A stretch of 32,890 bases of DNA, taken from contig CAYRFQ010000091.1 in assembly GCA_964423615.1 (NCBI GenBank), forward strand, positions 1 to 32,890. The letters are read 5' to 3'. The translations under genes were made by a program, and so were the position numbers. The stretch comes from CAYRFQ01 sp964423615. GTDB lineage: Bacteria > Planctomycetota > Planctomycetia > Gemmatales > Gemmataceae. The notes below the pieces were generated by a model. That model was given only the letters and a program-made list of their open reading frames with translations. It was not told the origin of the DNA and ran no database searches. This document shows, one piece after another, positions 25,025-32,890 of the stretch (position 1 is the stretch's first letter; the number at the start of each line of letters is the position of its first letter).

Positions 25025-27640
25025 ATGAGCATCCAAGTACATTGTCCAAATCCAACCTGCACCCAAACGGGGAGCGTGCCTGATTCGTACAAGGACCGCA
25101 CGATTCGCTGTCCGCAGTGTCGTCAGAGATTCTCAGTGCAGGAATCCGAGAAACCGAACAGAGCATCCACCACCAGGATGGTTCTGAATCACCAAGAAGA
25201 CACGGTCGAAAGTAACGCAAGGCGAGATAACGAGTTCGCGAAAGAAAAAGAGTCAGCCCCCAAGCACCAAGCGAGCATCGTGCCTGATCGGATCAGTCGT
25301 TTTCGTATCCATGAAAAACTCGGTGCGGGAGCCTTTGGAGCAGTCTACCGAGCCTACGATCCCCAGTTGGAACGTGTGGTCGCTTTGAAAGTTCCTCGAC
25401 CGGGAGCTCTCGATAATCTCAAGCGGACGGAACGCTTTTTCCGAGAGGCCAAATCCGCAGCGCAATTGCGCCACCCCCACATAGTGCCGGTTTTTGAAGC
25501 AGGTCATGATGGAGACCTCTATTACATCGCGTCTGCCTATATCGCCGGTCAGACACTCTCTGCAGCAAGAGAAAAGCGTATCCCGGATCGCAAAAAAGTG
25601 GTTTCGATTGTCCGTGAGTTGGCGGAAGCACTCGATTACGCCCACAGAAATGGGATCGTGCATCGCGATGTCAAATCGGCCAACATCATGATCGATGGAC
25701 GCGGGCATCCCCACTTGATGGACTTTGGTATTGCTCATCGTGAAGACGATGTGGAAAAGCTCACACACGAAGGATCAGTCATCGGGACGCCTGCGTACAT
25801 GGCTCCCGAGCAGGCTCAAGGACAAAGTGGCGACCCATTACCTGCCAGCGACCAATATAGCTTGGGCGTGGTCCTTTATGAATTACTCTGTGGCGAGCTT
25901 CCTTTTGTGGGCAAACCGGAACTGGTCTTGTTCCACGCGATCAATACCGATCCCCAATCGCCCCGGGAGATCGATCCAACTATCCCCAGGGATTTGGAAA
26001 CGATTTGTTTGAAGTCGATGGCCAAAAATCCCGAAGATCGATACGCCAGCTGCCAGGAAATGGCCGATGATTTGCGACGTTGGCACGAAGGGGAGCCAAT
26101 TCGTGCTCGCCGACTTGGATGGGCCGAACGGTTCCTACTCTGGTGCCGCCGAGAGCCAAAGATGGTTATTGCCGGTGCCATGGTGTTTGTTTGTTTGTTA
26201 ATCGTTGCCCTGACCTCGTCGATTAGTTGGGCTACGGTCGCATCGTCGAGGGAAAAGGTACGGGCGGCACTCCGAAAAAACGAGCTGTTTGCCGAAAACC
26301 TCAAGGAAGAGCGCTGGGCTAAATTAAACGCAACAGAGAAAGCGAAGCTATTGGCCCTCTATCTCAACGACAACAGAACAGAGTTGGATAAGTTATCGCA
26401 AGGTGAAAAAACGACCCGCCAATGGCTCAAGAACCTCGACGGTGCCTTGGACCAACTCAACCAAGATAAGCTCATCGAGTCGGCAAAGCAGCTCAAACAG
26501 CTCGGTGAAATATCACCGGATTTCCCGGAAGCAAAGAATATTGTTGCTCAAGTCACATCACTCATTCAAAAAGGGAAAAACCAGGCGAAGGCCACACGGC
26601 AATGGTTCAACCAACTCGATATCGCCTTGGATCATCTCAGGAAAGAGCGGTTCGACGAATCAGCAAAGCAGCTAACCCAGATCAAAAAGGGATTGCCTCG
26701 TTGTCCCGAGACACAGAAAGTTGTTGTCCAGGTGGAAGCCCTCGTTCAAGACAGGAAAAAGCCGCCCAAGGTAATTGTTCGCAAGACTCCGCCAAAAACT
26801 CGTAATTTAGCAAAGCTAAAAGAGGAATTGCTCGATGGACTCAAGAAGCATCTGAAAAAAGGAGCTTTGGACAAGGGGAAAAACACCGTCTACACAAATT
26901 TGCAAAAAATTTACGAGTTGAACGACAAAGAATTCGGACCTTTCAAGAAATCCCTGGATGAGTTACTGCAGGGTTTTCAGAAACAAGCAGTTCAAGCAGT
27001 CGCCGCAGCTCGCCAACAGGACAACTTGAAAAAATACAACCAAGCCATGCAAGCGATACGGAATTTCGCTCTCGCAAAGCAGTGGGATGATGTCTGCATG
27101 GCAAGCGCACGTGCCTATTTTTACGCGTCCCCGAACGCCCAGCAGATAACATTGAAAATTTGGGCGGAGGGGCGGAAACAATTAATCGAGCAGGCAACTT
27201 CCCTGGAAGAGGAGAAGAGGAAACAGGAACTCGTGAAGTGCAAACAGGACCTAATGAAGTACAAACAGCAAGCGTTCCTGAATAAACTTATGGAACTGGA
27301 GACCATAGCCAAAGAACTAGTGAAGAACAACCGGCCAGCTATTGCAAAGGAGCTCAAAGCCCAGAACATTAAGGTGTTGATTGCGGAAGCGAAAGAGGCG
27401 GGGCTACTGAAACAAGCGCAGGCCCGATTAGCGGGACTTCAGGGAAACCTCACACGAATTACGCTCAATTACAACAATGTGATGGCCCAGGCGAATCGAG
27501 CCTTTATGGCAGGTAGGTTCAACAACGCCACGGCCTTGTATGGTCTCGCAATGAATGCCAGTCCGGATAAAAACGCGTTGAGTGCCGCCCGCAACGGCAG
27601 ACAAACCGCCTTCAATCAACTCATACGTGCAAAGAGGTAG
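25025..27640 (+). CDS. Membrane Ser/Thr protein kinase with zinc-ribbon and coiled-coil repeat region
   Basis: 871 residues. The N-terminal zinc-ribbon has paired Cys (CPNPTC, then CPQC, 7-32). Kinase domain about 93-355: G-loop LGAGAFGAV (99-107), Lys122, HRD Asp215 (IVHRDVKSANIMI), DFG at 233, MAPEQ. One transmembrane helix about 381-403 (MVIAGAMVFVCLLIVALTS), then a long helical C-terminus rich in Lys/Gln, with two related 55- to 60-residue repeats (TTRQWLKNLDGALDQLNQDK and ATRQWFNQLDIALDHLRKER) and a Lys/Glu/Gln-rich coiled coil. Start: GAGGG lies 8 bases before ATG 25025; upstream frame extension has no support. Divergent from the ECF factor, whose activity it may control. Confidence 0.88.
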   Translation: MSIQVHCPNPTCTQTGSVPDSYKDRTIRCPQCRQRFSVQESEKPNRASTTRMVLNHQEDTVESNARRDNEFAKEKESAPKHQASIVPDRISRFRIHEKLGAGAFGAVYRAYDPQLERVVALKVPRPGALDNLKRTERFFREAKSAAQLRHPHIVPVFEAGHDGDLYYIASAYIAGQTLSAAREKRIPDRKKVVSIVRELAEALDYAHRNGIVHRDVKSANIMIDGRGHPHLMDFGIAHREDDVEKLTHEGSVIGTPAYMAPEQAQGQSGDPLPASDQYSLGVVLYELLCGELPFVGKPELVLFHAINTDPQSPREIDPTIPRDLETICLKSMAKNPEDRYASCQEMADDLRRWHEGEPIRARRLGWAERFLLWCRREPKMVIAGAMVFVCLLIVALTSSISWATVASSREKVRAALRKNELFAENLKEERWAKLNATEKAKLLALYLNDNRTELDKLSQGEKTTRQWLKNLDGALDQLNQDKLIESAKQLKQLGEISPDFPEAKNIVAQVTSLIQKGKNQAKATRQWFNQLDIALDHLRKERFDESAKQLTQIKKGLPRCPETQKVVVQVEALVQDRKKPPKVIVRKTPPKTRNLAKLKEELLDGLKKHLKKGALDKGKNTVYTNLQKIYELNDKEFGPFKKSLDELLQGFQKQAVQAVAAARQQDNLKKYNQAMQAIRNFALAKQWDDVCMASARAYFYASPNAQQITLKIWAEGRKQLIEQATSLEEEKRKQELVKCKQDLMKYKQQAFLNKLMELETIAKELVKNNRPAIAKELKAQNIKVLIAEAKEAGLLKQAQARLAGLQGNLTRITLNYNNVMAQANRAFMAGRFNNATALYGLAMNASPDKNALSAARNGRQTAFNQLIRAKR

Positions 27641-27825
27641 GTAGTCCTAACTGTTTTTGTTTTTGTTTGGAAACGGCCTGAAGACAATGTTTCGCGCTTG
27701 CGCTAGTATCCTCGCTTGCGTTTCGGGTTGGTGAGTTTTGGAGTGCGGCAGCTCGATGCTGCTTTGATCTTTCTGTCGTTCTCTTGTCTATTGTCGTTCG
27801 CGAGAGTCAAAATGTGTGTCGGCGC

Positions 27826-29601
27826 TCAACAATTCTCGCGAAATTCTAGCAACGCTTCACGAACAGCAGCGACATCGACAAAACGATCTTTCGGCTCTCG
27901 TGCCAGTCCCCGATGAATGATCTGACTCAACTTCTCGGGAATATCAGATCGGCGTTCGCGGATGGGAATCGGTTGCCCGTGCAGGATTGTCAAAAACTGG
28001 TCTTTGGGATCCGGGGGAAAATCGTAAGCCTCTTGTTTCGTGAGCAAATAGTACAACGTCGCCATCGCAGCGTATTGATCCGCCGGTGGTTTGGCCTCCC
28101 GAAAATGAGTGATTTGTTCGGGAGCCATAAAAGCTACTGTGCCCCCGACATCTCCGGTGAGTGTGAGCCCACTCAACTGAGATAAGTTATACACTCGGGC
28201 CAACCCAAAATCCGCTAGTTTCACGTGCTCATGCTCCCCTTGTCTTGTGATGAGAATATTTGAGGGTTTGATGTCACGATGAACAATACACTTTCCGTGG
28301 GCATACTCCAACGCCTCCAACAATTGACAAATCAGGCCGACTGCTCGATCAATGGCTAATGGCCCATGTATTTTGAGAAGTTGCTTCGCGTTGCACCCGT
28401 TGACATACTCCATCACAAAGTATAGCAATTCCCCATTCGAGTCCCCAATCTCGTTGCAGAAGATAATGCCTGGATGATTTAACAAGCGAAGGAAGGACGC
28501 TTCTCGAAGAAAGCGTGCTATCTGCGTCGGGGTCCCTTGCATCGTGGGCTTGATCGTCTTTACCGCAAACGGAGTTCCATCACTGGATCGGAGAGCCAGG
28601 GTGACAACCCCCATTCCTCCTGTCCCCAGGACACGAACCAACACGTAGCCTGGAACTTGTTGCGGAATATCTCGGCATAACTCCAAGCATGAAGGACACA
28701 GGTGGATATTAAGACTGTCGGAAACTGGTGGTTTCTCCTTTATCTGGGCAGACTCCAACAGGACATCACAACTCCGGCAGTGTGTCGCTTCTGGTATGCC
28801 GTCAAGGAGCATCGGTCTTGGGGTCAGCGAAGAATCATCGCCCGTGGGGGGAGGTATGTAGGTAACGGTTTTTGAAGTATCGAGTTTCGAAGACGATATC
28901 GACGATTCCTCTGCGAGGGCAAAGGAAGAATCCATCGTGACGCGAAGAACGCTTTGTCCAGCCCGAATTTCATCGCCGTCTTTCAACTCCGTCATGTTCT
29001 GTCGTGTGCCATTCACGAAAGTCCCATTATTGCTTCCCAAATCCAAGATTCGGCATAATGGTGGGTTCACTTCGACCAGAAAATGTACGCGGGAACAGCA
29101 ACGATCCGAAGCGCTCAGCTGGAAGTGCGTATGCCTCGAACGCCCCACGAGAAAGGTATCGTGTCCCTCGAAAGTAAAGGAACACCCTGCGTTTGGGCCA
29201 GCAATCACAGTGAATGTGATACGCATGGAAGGCCCGGCATCCGTTGGTGGGATTTCTTTCACAGTCGGGCCAAAGTTGTGCGTTGAGTCGGTTTCCAAGC
29301 GAGAGACAGTAGTTTGCCAAACTTGATAAACGAGTTCCGAATGTTCGGGGAAACGAGTTTGGTACTCGTGCTGGTGAACGGTCTTGCGTGCTTGGAAACA
29401 GAACTCCAGTTCGAGGGTTAGCAATTCCCGCAGCAACAAATCTTGTAAATGGGCAGAAACTCGCGGCAGATAATCTTCGATTCGTCGGAAATCCCCACCT
29501 TGCCAGCTGCGTTCAAAATGGAGACAGAATGCGTGAATTCGTTCGAGTTCTTCCGAAGAGAGCGGAGGGAAGGGAGTGATGTCCGAGGTTTTTGGAGGCA
29601 T
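27826..29601 (-). CDS. FHA-domain Ser/Thr protein kinase
   Basis: 591 residues, no membrane segment. Residues about 1-110 are helical. The FHA domain spans about 127-222 with GRSRHTHFQLS, SRVH and NNGTFVNG, which binds phosphothreonine. A Cys-pair zinc motif follows (C275xxC278, C302xxC305). Kinase about 319-585: GTGGMGVV, Lys348, HRD Asp443 (IVHRDIKPSNIL), DFG, MAPEQIT. The FHA and kinase in one chain suggest it reads and writes phosphorylation marks, perhaps of the convergent kinase; that is inference. The ATG lacks a clear ribosome site. Confidence 0.88.
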   Translation of the reverse strand: MPPKTSDITPFPPLSSEELERIHAFCLHFERSWQGGDFRRIEDYLPRVSAHLQDLLLRELLTLELEFCFQARKTVHQHEYQTRFPEHSELVYQVWQTTVSRLETDSTHNFGPTVKEIPPTDAGPSMRITFTVIAGPNAGCSFTFEGHDTFLVGRSRHTHFQLSASDRCCSRVHFLVEVNPPLCRILDLGSNNGTFVNGTRQNMTELKDGDEIRAGQSVLRVTMDSSFALAEESSISSSKLDTSKTVTYIPPPTGDDSSLTPRPMLLDGIPEATHCRSCDVLLESAQIKEKPPVSDSLNIHLCPSCLELCRDIPQQVPGYVLVRVLGTGGMGVVTLALRSSDGTPFAVKTIKPTMQGTPTQIARFLREASFLRLLNHPGIIFCNEIGDSNGELLYFVMEYVNGCNAKQLLKIHGPLAIDRAVGLICQLLEALEYAHGKCIVHRDIKPSNILITRQGEHEHVKLADFGLARVYNLSQLSGLTLTGDVGGTVAFMAPEQITHFREAKPPADQYAAMATLYYLLTKQEAYDFPPDPKDQFLTILHGQPIPIRERRSDIPEKLSQIIHRGLAREPKDRFVDVAAVREALLEFRENC

Positions 29602-30402
29602 TGTTTTGTTTCCACACTGTCTACGGCACTGCGCAACTCAGTCCATTTGGGACTCCAATCGGAGACGTTTCTGTTTTCGAGAGCGAACAACCATTTACAA
29701 ACACGTTTCAGCGCTAGTTACGGGCTGAGGAATCGGGACCTTCTGCACGTTCTTCGGCGGTAAATCCTGGCGTGGTTTTTTGGTGTTTCTGACTTTAAAC
29801 AGCTACAAGACATCATCGACCAGCTGGAGAGTAACTCCCCTAATGGATTGGGGCGAGTTCTTGTGTTGGTCTCTTAGCAGTTTGGTTCCGAATCTGTCCC
29901 GTTTTGTGAACAACAGATTGGCTGTGAGTCCATTCCTCCACGGAGATCTCTCTGTGTTGGTACAGCGCCCAAACATTACGCAGAGGAGTTTTCTGCAATC
30001 CACACGAAAAGCGACTATTTATCTTGGAGTAATCGACTCAAGTATACCATCTCTCACTTGATACACACCAACTATTTTGAATTTTGTCGGATTGGTGAAT
30101 TGCTGCTTGCACTAGACGTATTCACGAGCGAAGGGTAATAACAACAACATAGAAAGTAACACCGTCTCATTGGATATGATGGAATTCCCCATAGCGGGAT
30201 CGAAACGGAACGACTCACTGTTCTTCTTCGGAAACGAGAGCCCAGGATGGTCTTGCCGCTGTTTTCCTGGGCGACGTACGAGACGACATCCGCAGACGAT
30301 TACAGGTAGTCCGCATTAACTAACCGCGAAGAGATCCGGCTGTTTGCAAAACGGAAATCTCAGACCAGCCAGGAGAGAAAAGCTGAAAGGTATGGGTTGG
30401 GG

Positions 30403-30435
30403 ATGAGCAAGGAGATGAGCAAGGAGATGAGCAAG
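30403..30435. repeat. Short tandem repeat, 12-base unit
   Basis: ATGAGCAAGGAG repeats 2.75 times perfectly. A phase-variation-like slippage site is possible but no coding frame through it is convincing. Confidence 0.8.
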
Positions 30436-30568
30436 ATGCGCTCGAAGGCGTAAGGCAATCGTGTGGTCAGGCAATCTCCGGCAGAGGCTTTGGGCACAAA
30501 GTAGTTATTCGTGACGGAGGCCTCTGCGTTCTTGACAAGGTACGCGACTGGTGTCGTCCCAAACGATG

Positions 30569-30605
30569 AGCATGCGTTCCACGGCAGCGCCGTGGAACGC
30601 ATGCT
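30569..30605. repeat. Perfect 17-pair palindrome with 3-base loop
   Basis: AGCATGCGTTCCACGGC and GCCGTGGAACGCATGCT flank AGC. A second short hairpin (GCACG/CGTGC) follows at once. It lies 47 bases past the stop of the beta-helix gene on the minus strand, with no T-run. It may be a 3'-end stabiliser, a repeat element or a transposition remnant. Confidence 0.85.
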
Positions 30606-30651
30606 GCACGACTCTGCCGTGCGAAACCTCCGGGTTCTCTTGGAACGTGGC

Positions 30652-32415
30652 TTAAATCAAAAACTCCCCAAACACGTTGTTATCCTCGTCCTCCGCCGAA
30701 TTGAAGAGAACAAGACTGGCCAATCGCTTGGCAATGCCGCCTTCGGTGAGATAGACCCCACCACCAACACCCTTGCCATCGGATTCACTCCCTTCCCCTC
30801 CAAAGGCCGAGTTGCCAACCACAGCAGAGTACTCAAGGTGGAGCCGTGGAGCCCCCAATTCTTCTCCGGTGAAGAGGTCGAACGTCCTGGCCCCGTTGAA
30901 GATGCCACCGCCTCGACCGTCGGTCCCCACTATGCCATCGCCCCCGAAGACATGATTGCCAACAACGGTCGAGTGGGAGACGGTGAGTTCTCCTCCGAAA
31001 TCCTGCGCAATGGCCCCACCATTACCACCCAATCCATCAGCGCCGTCCCCAGCTCGGGCCCAGTTGAATGCGAAATAGCTGTGGCGGATGTCCATCGCCC
31101 CTGAGTAATTTACGACAGCACCTCCAGTCCCTGCACCACCGAACCCTGTGTTGACGCCATCCCCGTTGGGGTCGGCGGCACCTCCGCTCACGGAGTTCAG
31201 CAAGAACGAGCTGCCCTTGATTGTCATGTCGCCACTGATGTTGGCAATGGCACCTCCAGCAGTACCTGCCCCTTGGCTTCCCTGACCGGCAACACCACGG
31301 TTGGAGACGAACTTACTCCCAGAGATGTCGGCGGACGTTCCGCCGTAATTCGCAATCGCACCACCGATGCCATTGCCGCTCAAAGTTCCCGTGGCCTCCA
31401 ACAGACCGTCACCCCCGATGGCTTCGTTGTGGGCGAACGTACTGCCGGACACTTCCAAAGAGGAAGGAGTTCCGGCCATGTTGTCGAACAAAACCAAATC
31501 TGTAATCACGATGGCTCCGCCGATGCCTGATCCGCCACCACCGAAACCAGGAATTTCGTTACCACCCACGGCAGTGTTTTCTGTGAATTTGCTTTTCTGG
31601 ACCACAACCGTCCCGCCGTTGTAACTGCCGATGGCTCCACCTTGGGCGAATCCCGTGGGGCTCGTTGCCTCGTTATCCCGAAATACGCTGTCGGAAACGG
31701 TTACGTTGGACCGGGCGGCGTTGCCGATGGCCCCACCAACGCCGTCCGGAGCTTGGTCGATTCCATTGCCGACCGCCAGCGGAAAATTACTCACGGCTTT
31801 GTTATTGCTGAACTCGCTCCATTCGACCGTCAGGTCCCCCCCGAAGAGGTTGGCAATCGCCCCTCCAATTGCATCCAAGCCGAACGTTCCGTCTCCTTCA
31901 CCACCCGAGGTTTTGTTGTTCACGAACCGCACACCCTTGAGTTTGACAATCTCACCCAAGTTCAGGAGTCCACCACCACCGGTTACGTTGGTTTCAAGAG
32001 ACTCAAGACCTTCGTCCGGGTTGGGATTGAGAACGTTGTCGGACGCGAATCCATCAGCGATCGTCAGGTTTGTCATCTTCACGGTAATTTGGTCCGACTT
32101 GCCATCGTCAACGCGAAAGACGCGGTTCTCGTCTCCCCCACTGAGAGTAACGCCGCGGAATAATGGTCCCTGGATTTCTACACTATCCGTGATGAGCAAT
32201 TCTTCTTGAAGTGCGATCGTGCCGTGCATCCTCGGCAAGAACTTGATTGTGTTGAACCCCGATTTATCGTTGGCTTCTGTGATGGCTTCGCGGAGTGACC
32301 CGGGACCACTATCGGCGAGGGTACTGACCCACAACAGCGCAGGGACCGAGCGCTCTTCGAGAGCCTCGATTGTTGGAAAGACGGACGACGTTGGCAGACG
32401 GGTGAACTTGTTCAT
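30652..32415 (-). CDS. Surface/secreted right-handed beta-helix protein with LEERSVPA N-terminus
   Basis: 587 residues. It starts MNKFTRLPTSSVFPTIEALEERSVPALLW, a planctomycete export-type leader with LEERSVPA; there is no classical hydrophobic signal peptide. The text LADSGPGSLREAITEAND is the common start of such proteins. The rest is Gly/Asn/Ser-rich with many imperfect coils (GGAIAN, SGSxFxxNxA, VSxSxFxxN), as in right-handed parallel beta-helix adhesins or polysaccharide-binding proteins. No catalytic motif is visible, so a structural or adhesive role is more likely. Ribosome site AGGAG 7 bases before ATG 32415. Confidence 0.85.
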   Translation of the reverse strand: MNKFTRLPTSSVFPTIEALEERSVPALLWVSTLADSGPGSLREAITEANDKSGFNTIKFLPRMHGTIALQEELLITDSVEIQGPLFRGVTLSGGDENRVFRVDDGKSDQITVKMTNLTIADGFASDNVLNPNPDEGLESLETNVTGGGGLLNLGEIVKLKGVRFVNNKTSGGEGDGTFGLDAIGGAIANLFGGDLTVEWSEFSNNKAVSNFPLAVGNGIDQAPDGVGGAIGNAARSNVTVSDSVFRDNEATSPTGFAQGGAIGSYNGGTVVVQKSKFTENTAVGGNEIPGFGGGGSGIGGAIVITDLVLFDNMAGTPSSLEVSGSTFAHNEAIGGDGLLEATGTLSGNGIGGAIANYGGTSADISGSKFVSNRGVAGQGSQGAGTAGGAIANISGDMTIKGSSFLLNSVSGGAADPNGDGVNTGFGGAGTGGAVVNYSGAMDIRHSYFAFNWARAGDGADGLGGNGGAIAQDFGGELTVSHSTVVGNHVFGGDGIVGTDGRGGGIFNGARTFDLFTGEELGAPRLHLEYSAVVGNSAFGGEGSESDGKGVGGGVYLTEGGIAKRLASLVLFNSAEDEDNNVFGEFLI

Positions 32416-32646
32416 GGAGAAACTCCTGAGGGCAAAATGGGACGGAAACAGCGCACCGCGGACACACCCGCAGCACTGGTTGAGGCTTCTCGGAATCGAG
32501 ACACCGAGCGATGGCGCACTTTGAGTGTAGACGAAACGGAGCGATAGTCGCTTGGGCTAAATTCCCGCTACACTTGGCAGCGCCCGAGGATCGGTGACCG
32601 TCGTTCTGGATTCCCTTTGTGCGCTCTCTTTACCAACACATTCCAG

Positions 32647-32890
32647 CTAGATTCCAATCTGTGACAGAATCGAAGAATAATTTTCCCGTGTGAAGTCCGG
32701 CAAGTACCGCGCGCCTGCTGTGCGACGTGTGCACATCCCCAAGGACGGCTCGAGCACTGAGAGGCCGTCCGGAAAGTAGCTGTCCAATTTGTGAAAATCC
32801 CTCTTTCCGAATTCGGCCCCATTGCTAATCCACAGCGTATGGACGACATCGACCAACTCAAACACGATCTGCAAAACGGCACCCTGTGCC
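32647..32890 (-). CDS. Partial hypothetical protein, 5' end outside the window
   Basis: The last 80 or so codons of an open frame running off the window's right edge. The product ends FTRENYSSILSQIGI, with KLDSYFPDGLSVLEP before it. It reads as a plausible protein but I recognise no family. An internal ATG at 32874 exists, so a short complete gene is also possible. The overlapping frame ending at 32568 is less protein-like. Confidence 0.4.
   Translation of the reverse strand, partial: AQGAVLQIVFELVDVVHTLWISNGAEFGKRDFHKLDSYFPDGLSVLEPSLGMCTRRTAGARYLPDFTRENYSSILSQIGI

Larger units (their letters stand above)
29602..30651. other. Long region without a confident gene
   Basis: About 1,050 bases between the FHA-kinase start and the beta-helix gene end. 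Frames such as 29780-30061 show no domain or ribosome site. It contains a 12-base tandem repeat (30403-30435) and a strong palindrome (30569-30605). The upstream 150 bases should hold the FHA-kinase promoter. The section 30180-30340 may be a relic of a mobile element but no motif is definite. Confidence 0.5.

Noticed and set aside
30511..31104. 197-codon plus-strand frame
   Set aside because: It is antisense to the beta-helix gene; its long length follows from the biased Gly/Asn/Ser codons of that gene.
31631..32209. 192-codon Pro/Ser-rich plus-strand frame
   Set aside because: It is a shadow of the Gly-rich beta-helix coding sequence on the other strand.
1..32890. CRISPR array
   Set aside because: No set of three or more regularly spaced direct repeats of 24-37 bases was found.

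Overview
The window reads as a chromosome segment of a planctomycete (phylum Planctomycetota, possibly Gemmatales). The pointers are an ECF sigma factor beside Hanks-type Ser/Thr kinases, a planctomycete-style Gfo/Idh/MocA oxidoreductase, a secreted parallel beta-helix protein whose N-terminus carries the motif LEERSVPA, an R/D/Y-rich DUF4190-type membrane protein, and several decayed IS elements. Species cannot be named from sequence alone.

Layout. 1-900: a compact accessory array on the minus strand with a tRNA-Cys(GCA), an 86-residue phage/cassette-like protein and five units closed by inverted repeats. The units resemble integron attC sites, and two of them hold tRNA-like hairpins in permuted order. 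1065-4113: an M50 site-2-type protease, a two-gene operon of unknown function, and an AhpC/AhpD peroxide-defence pair. 4578-10094 (minus): the most notable part, three genes in the order kaiA-like, kaiB, kaiC, followed by a PAS-GAF-HisKA-HATPase-receiver hybrid kinase. 10666-12836: a dead IS1380-family element carrying two small TA-flanked MITE-like insertions, one inside the transposase frame and one inside the terminal repeat. 12848-20173 (minus): a Gfo/Idh oxidoreductase with an altered EKP motif, a class II CPD photolyase, LolD- and LolC-type ABC transporter parts, and lysS. 20455-23278: a DUF4190-type membrane protein and relics of IS5- and IS4-family transposases. 23482-29601: an ECF sigma factor divergent from a membrane Ser/Thr kinase, which is convergent with an FHA-Ser/Thr kinase. 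30652-32415: a beta-helix surface protein. 32647-32890: the end of a gene running off the window.

How the genes work together. The kai cluster would form a KaiC phosphorylation switch or clock: KaiC keeps both P-loops, both catalytic Glu pairs and the Ser-Thr phosphosite dyad. KaiB is typical. The first gene joins a phosphosite-less receiver-like domain, a PAS domain and a C-terminal region resembling the KaiA KaiC-binding domain. The neighbouring hybrid kinase is a candidate input or output partner. AhpC/AhpD form a thiol peroxidase and its reductant. LysS, LolC and LolD lie in one run on one strand. Ser/Thr kinases and the ECF factor form a signalling block. All family assignments come from reading motifs by eye; no database search was run.
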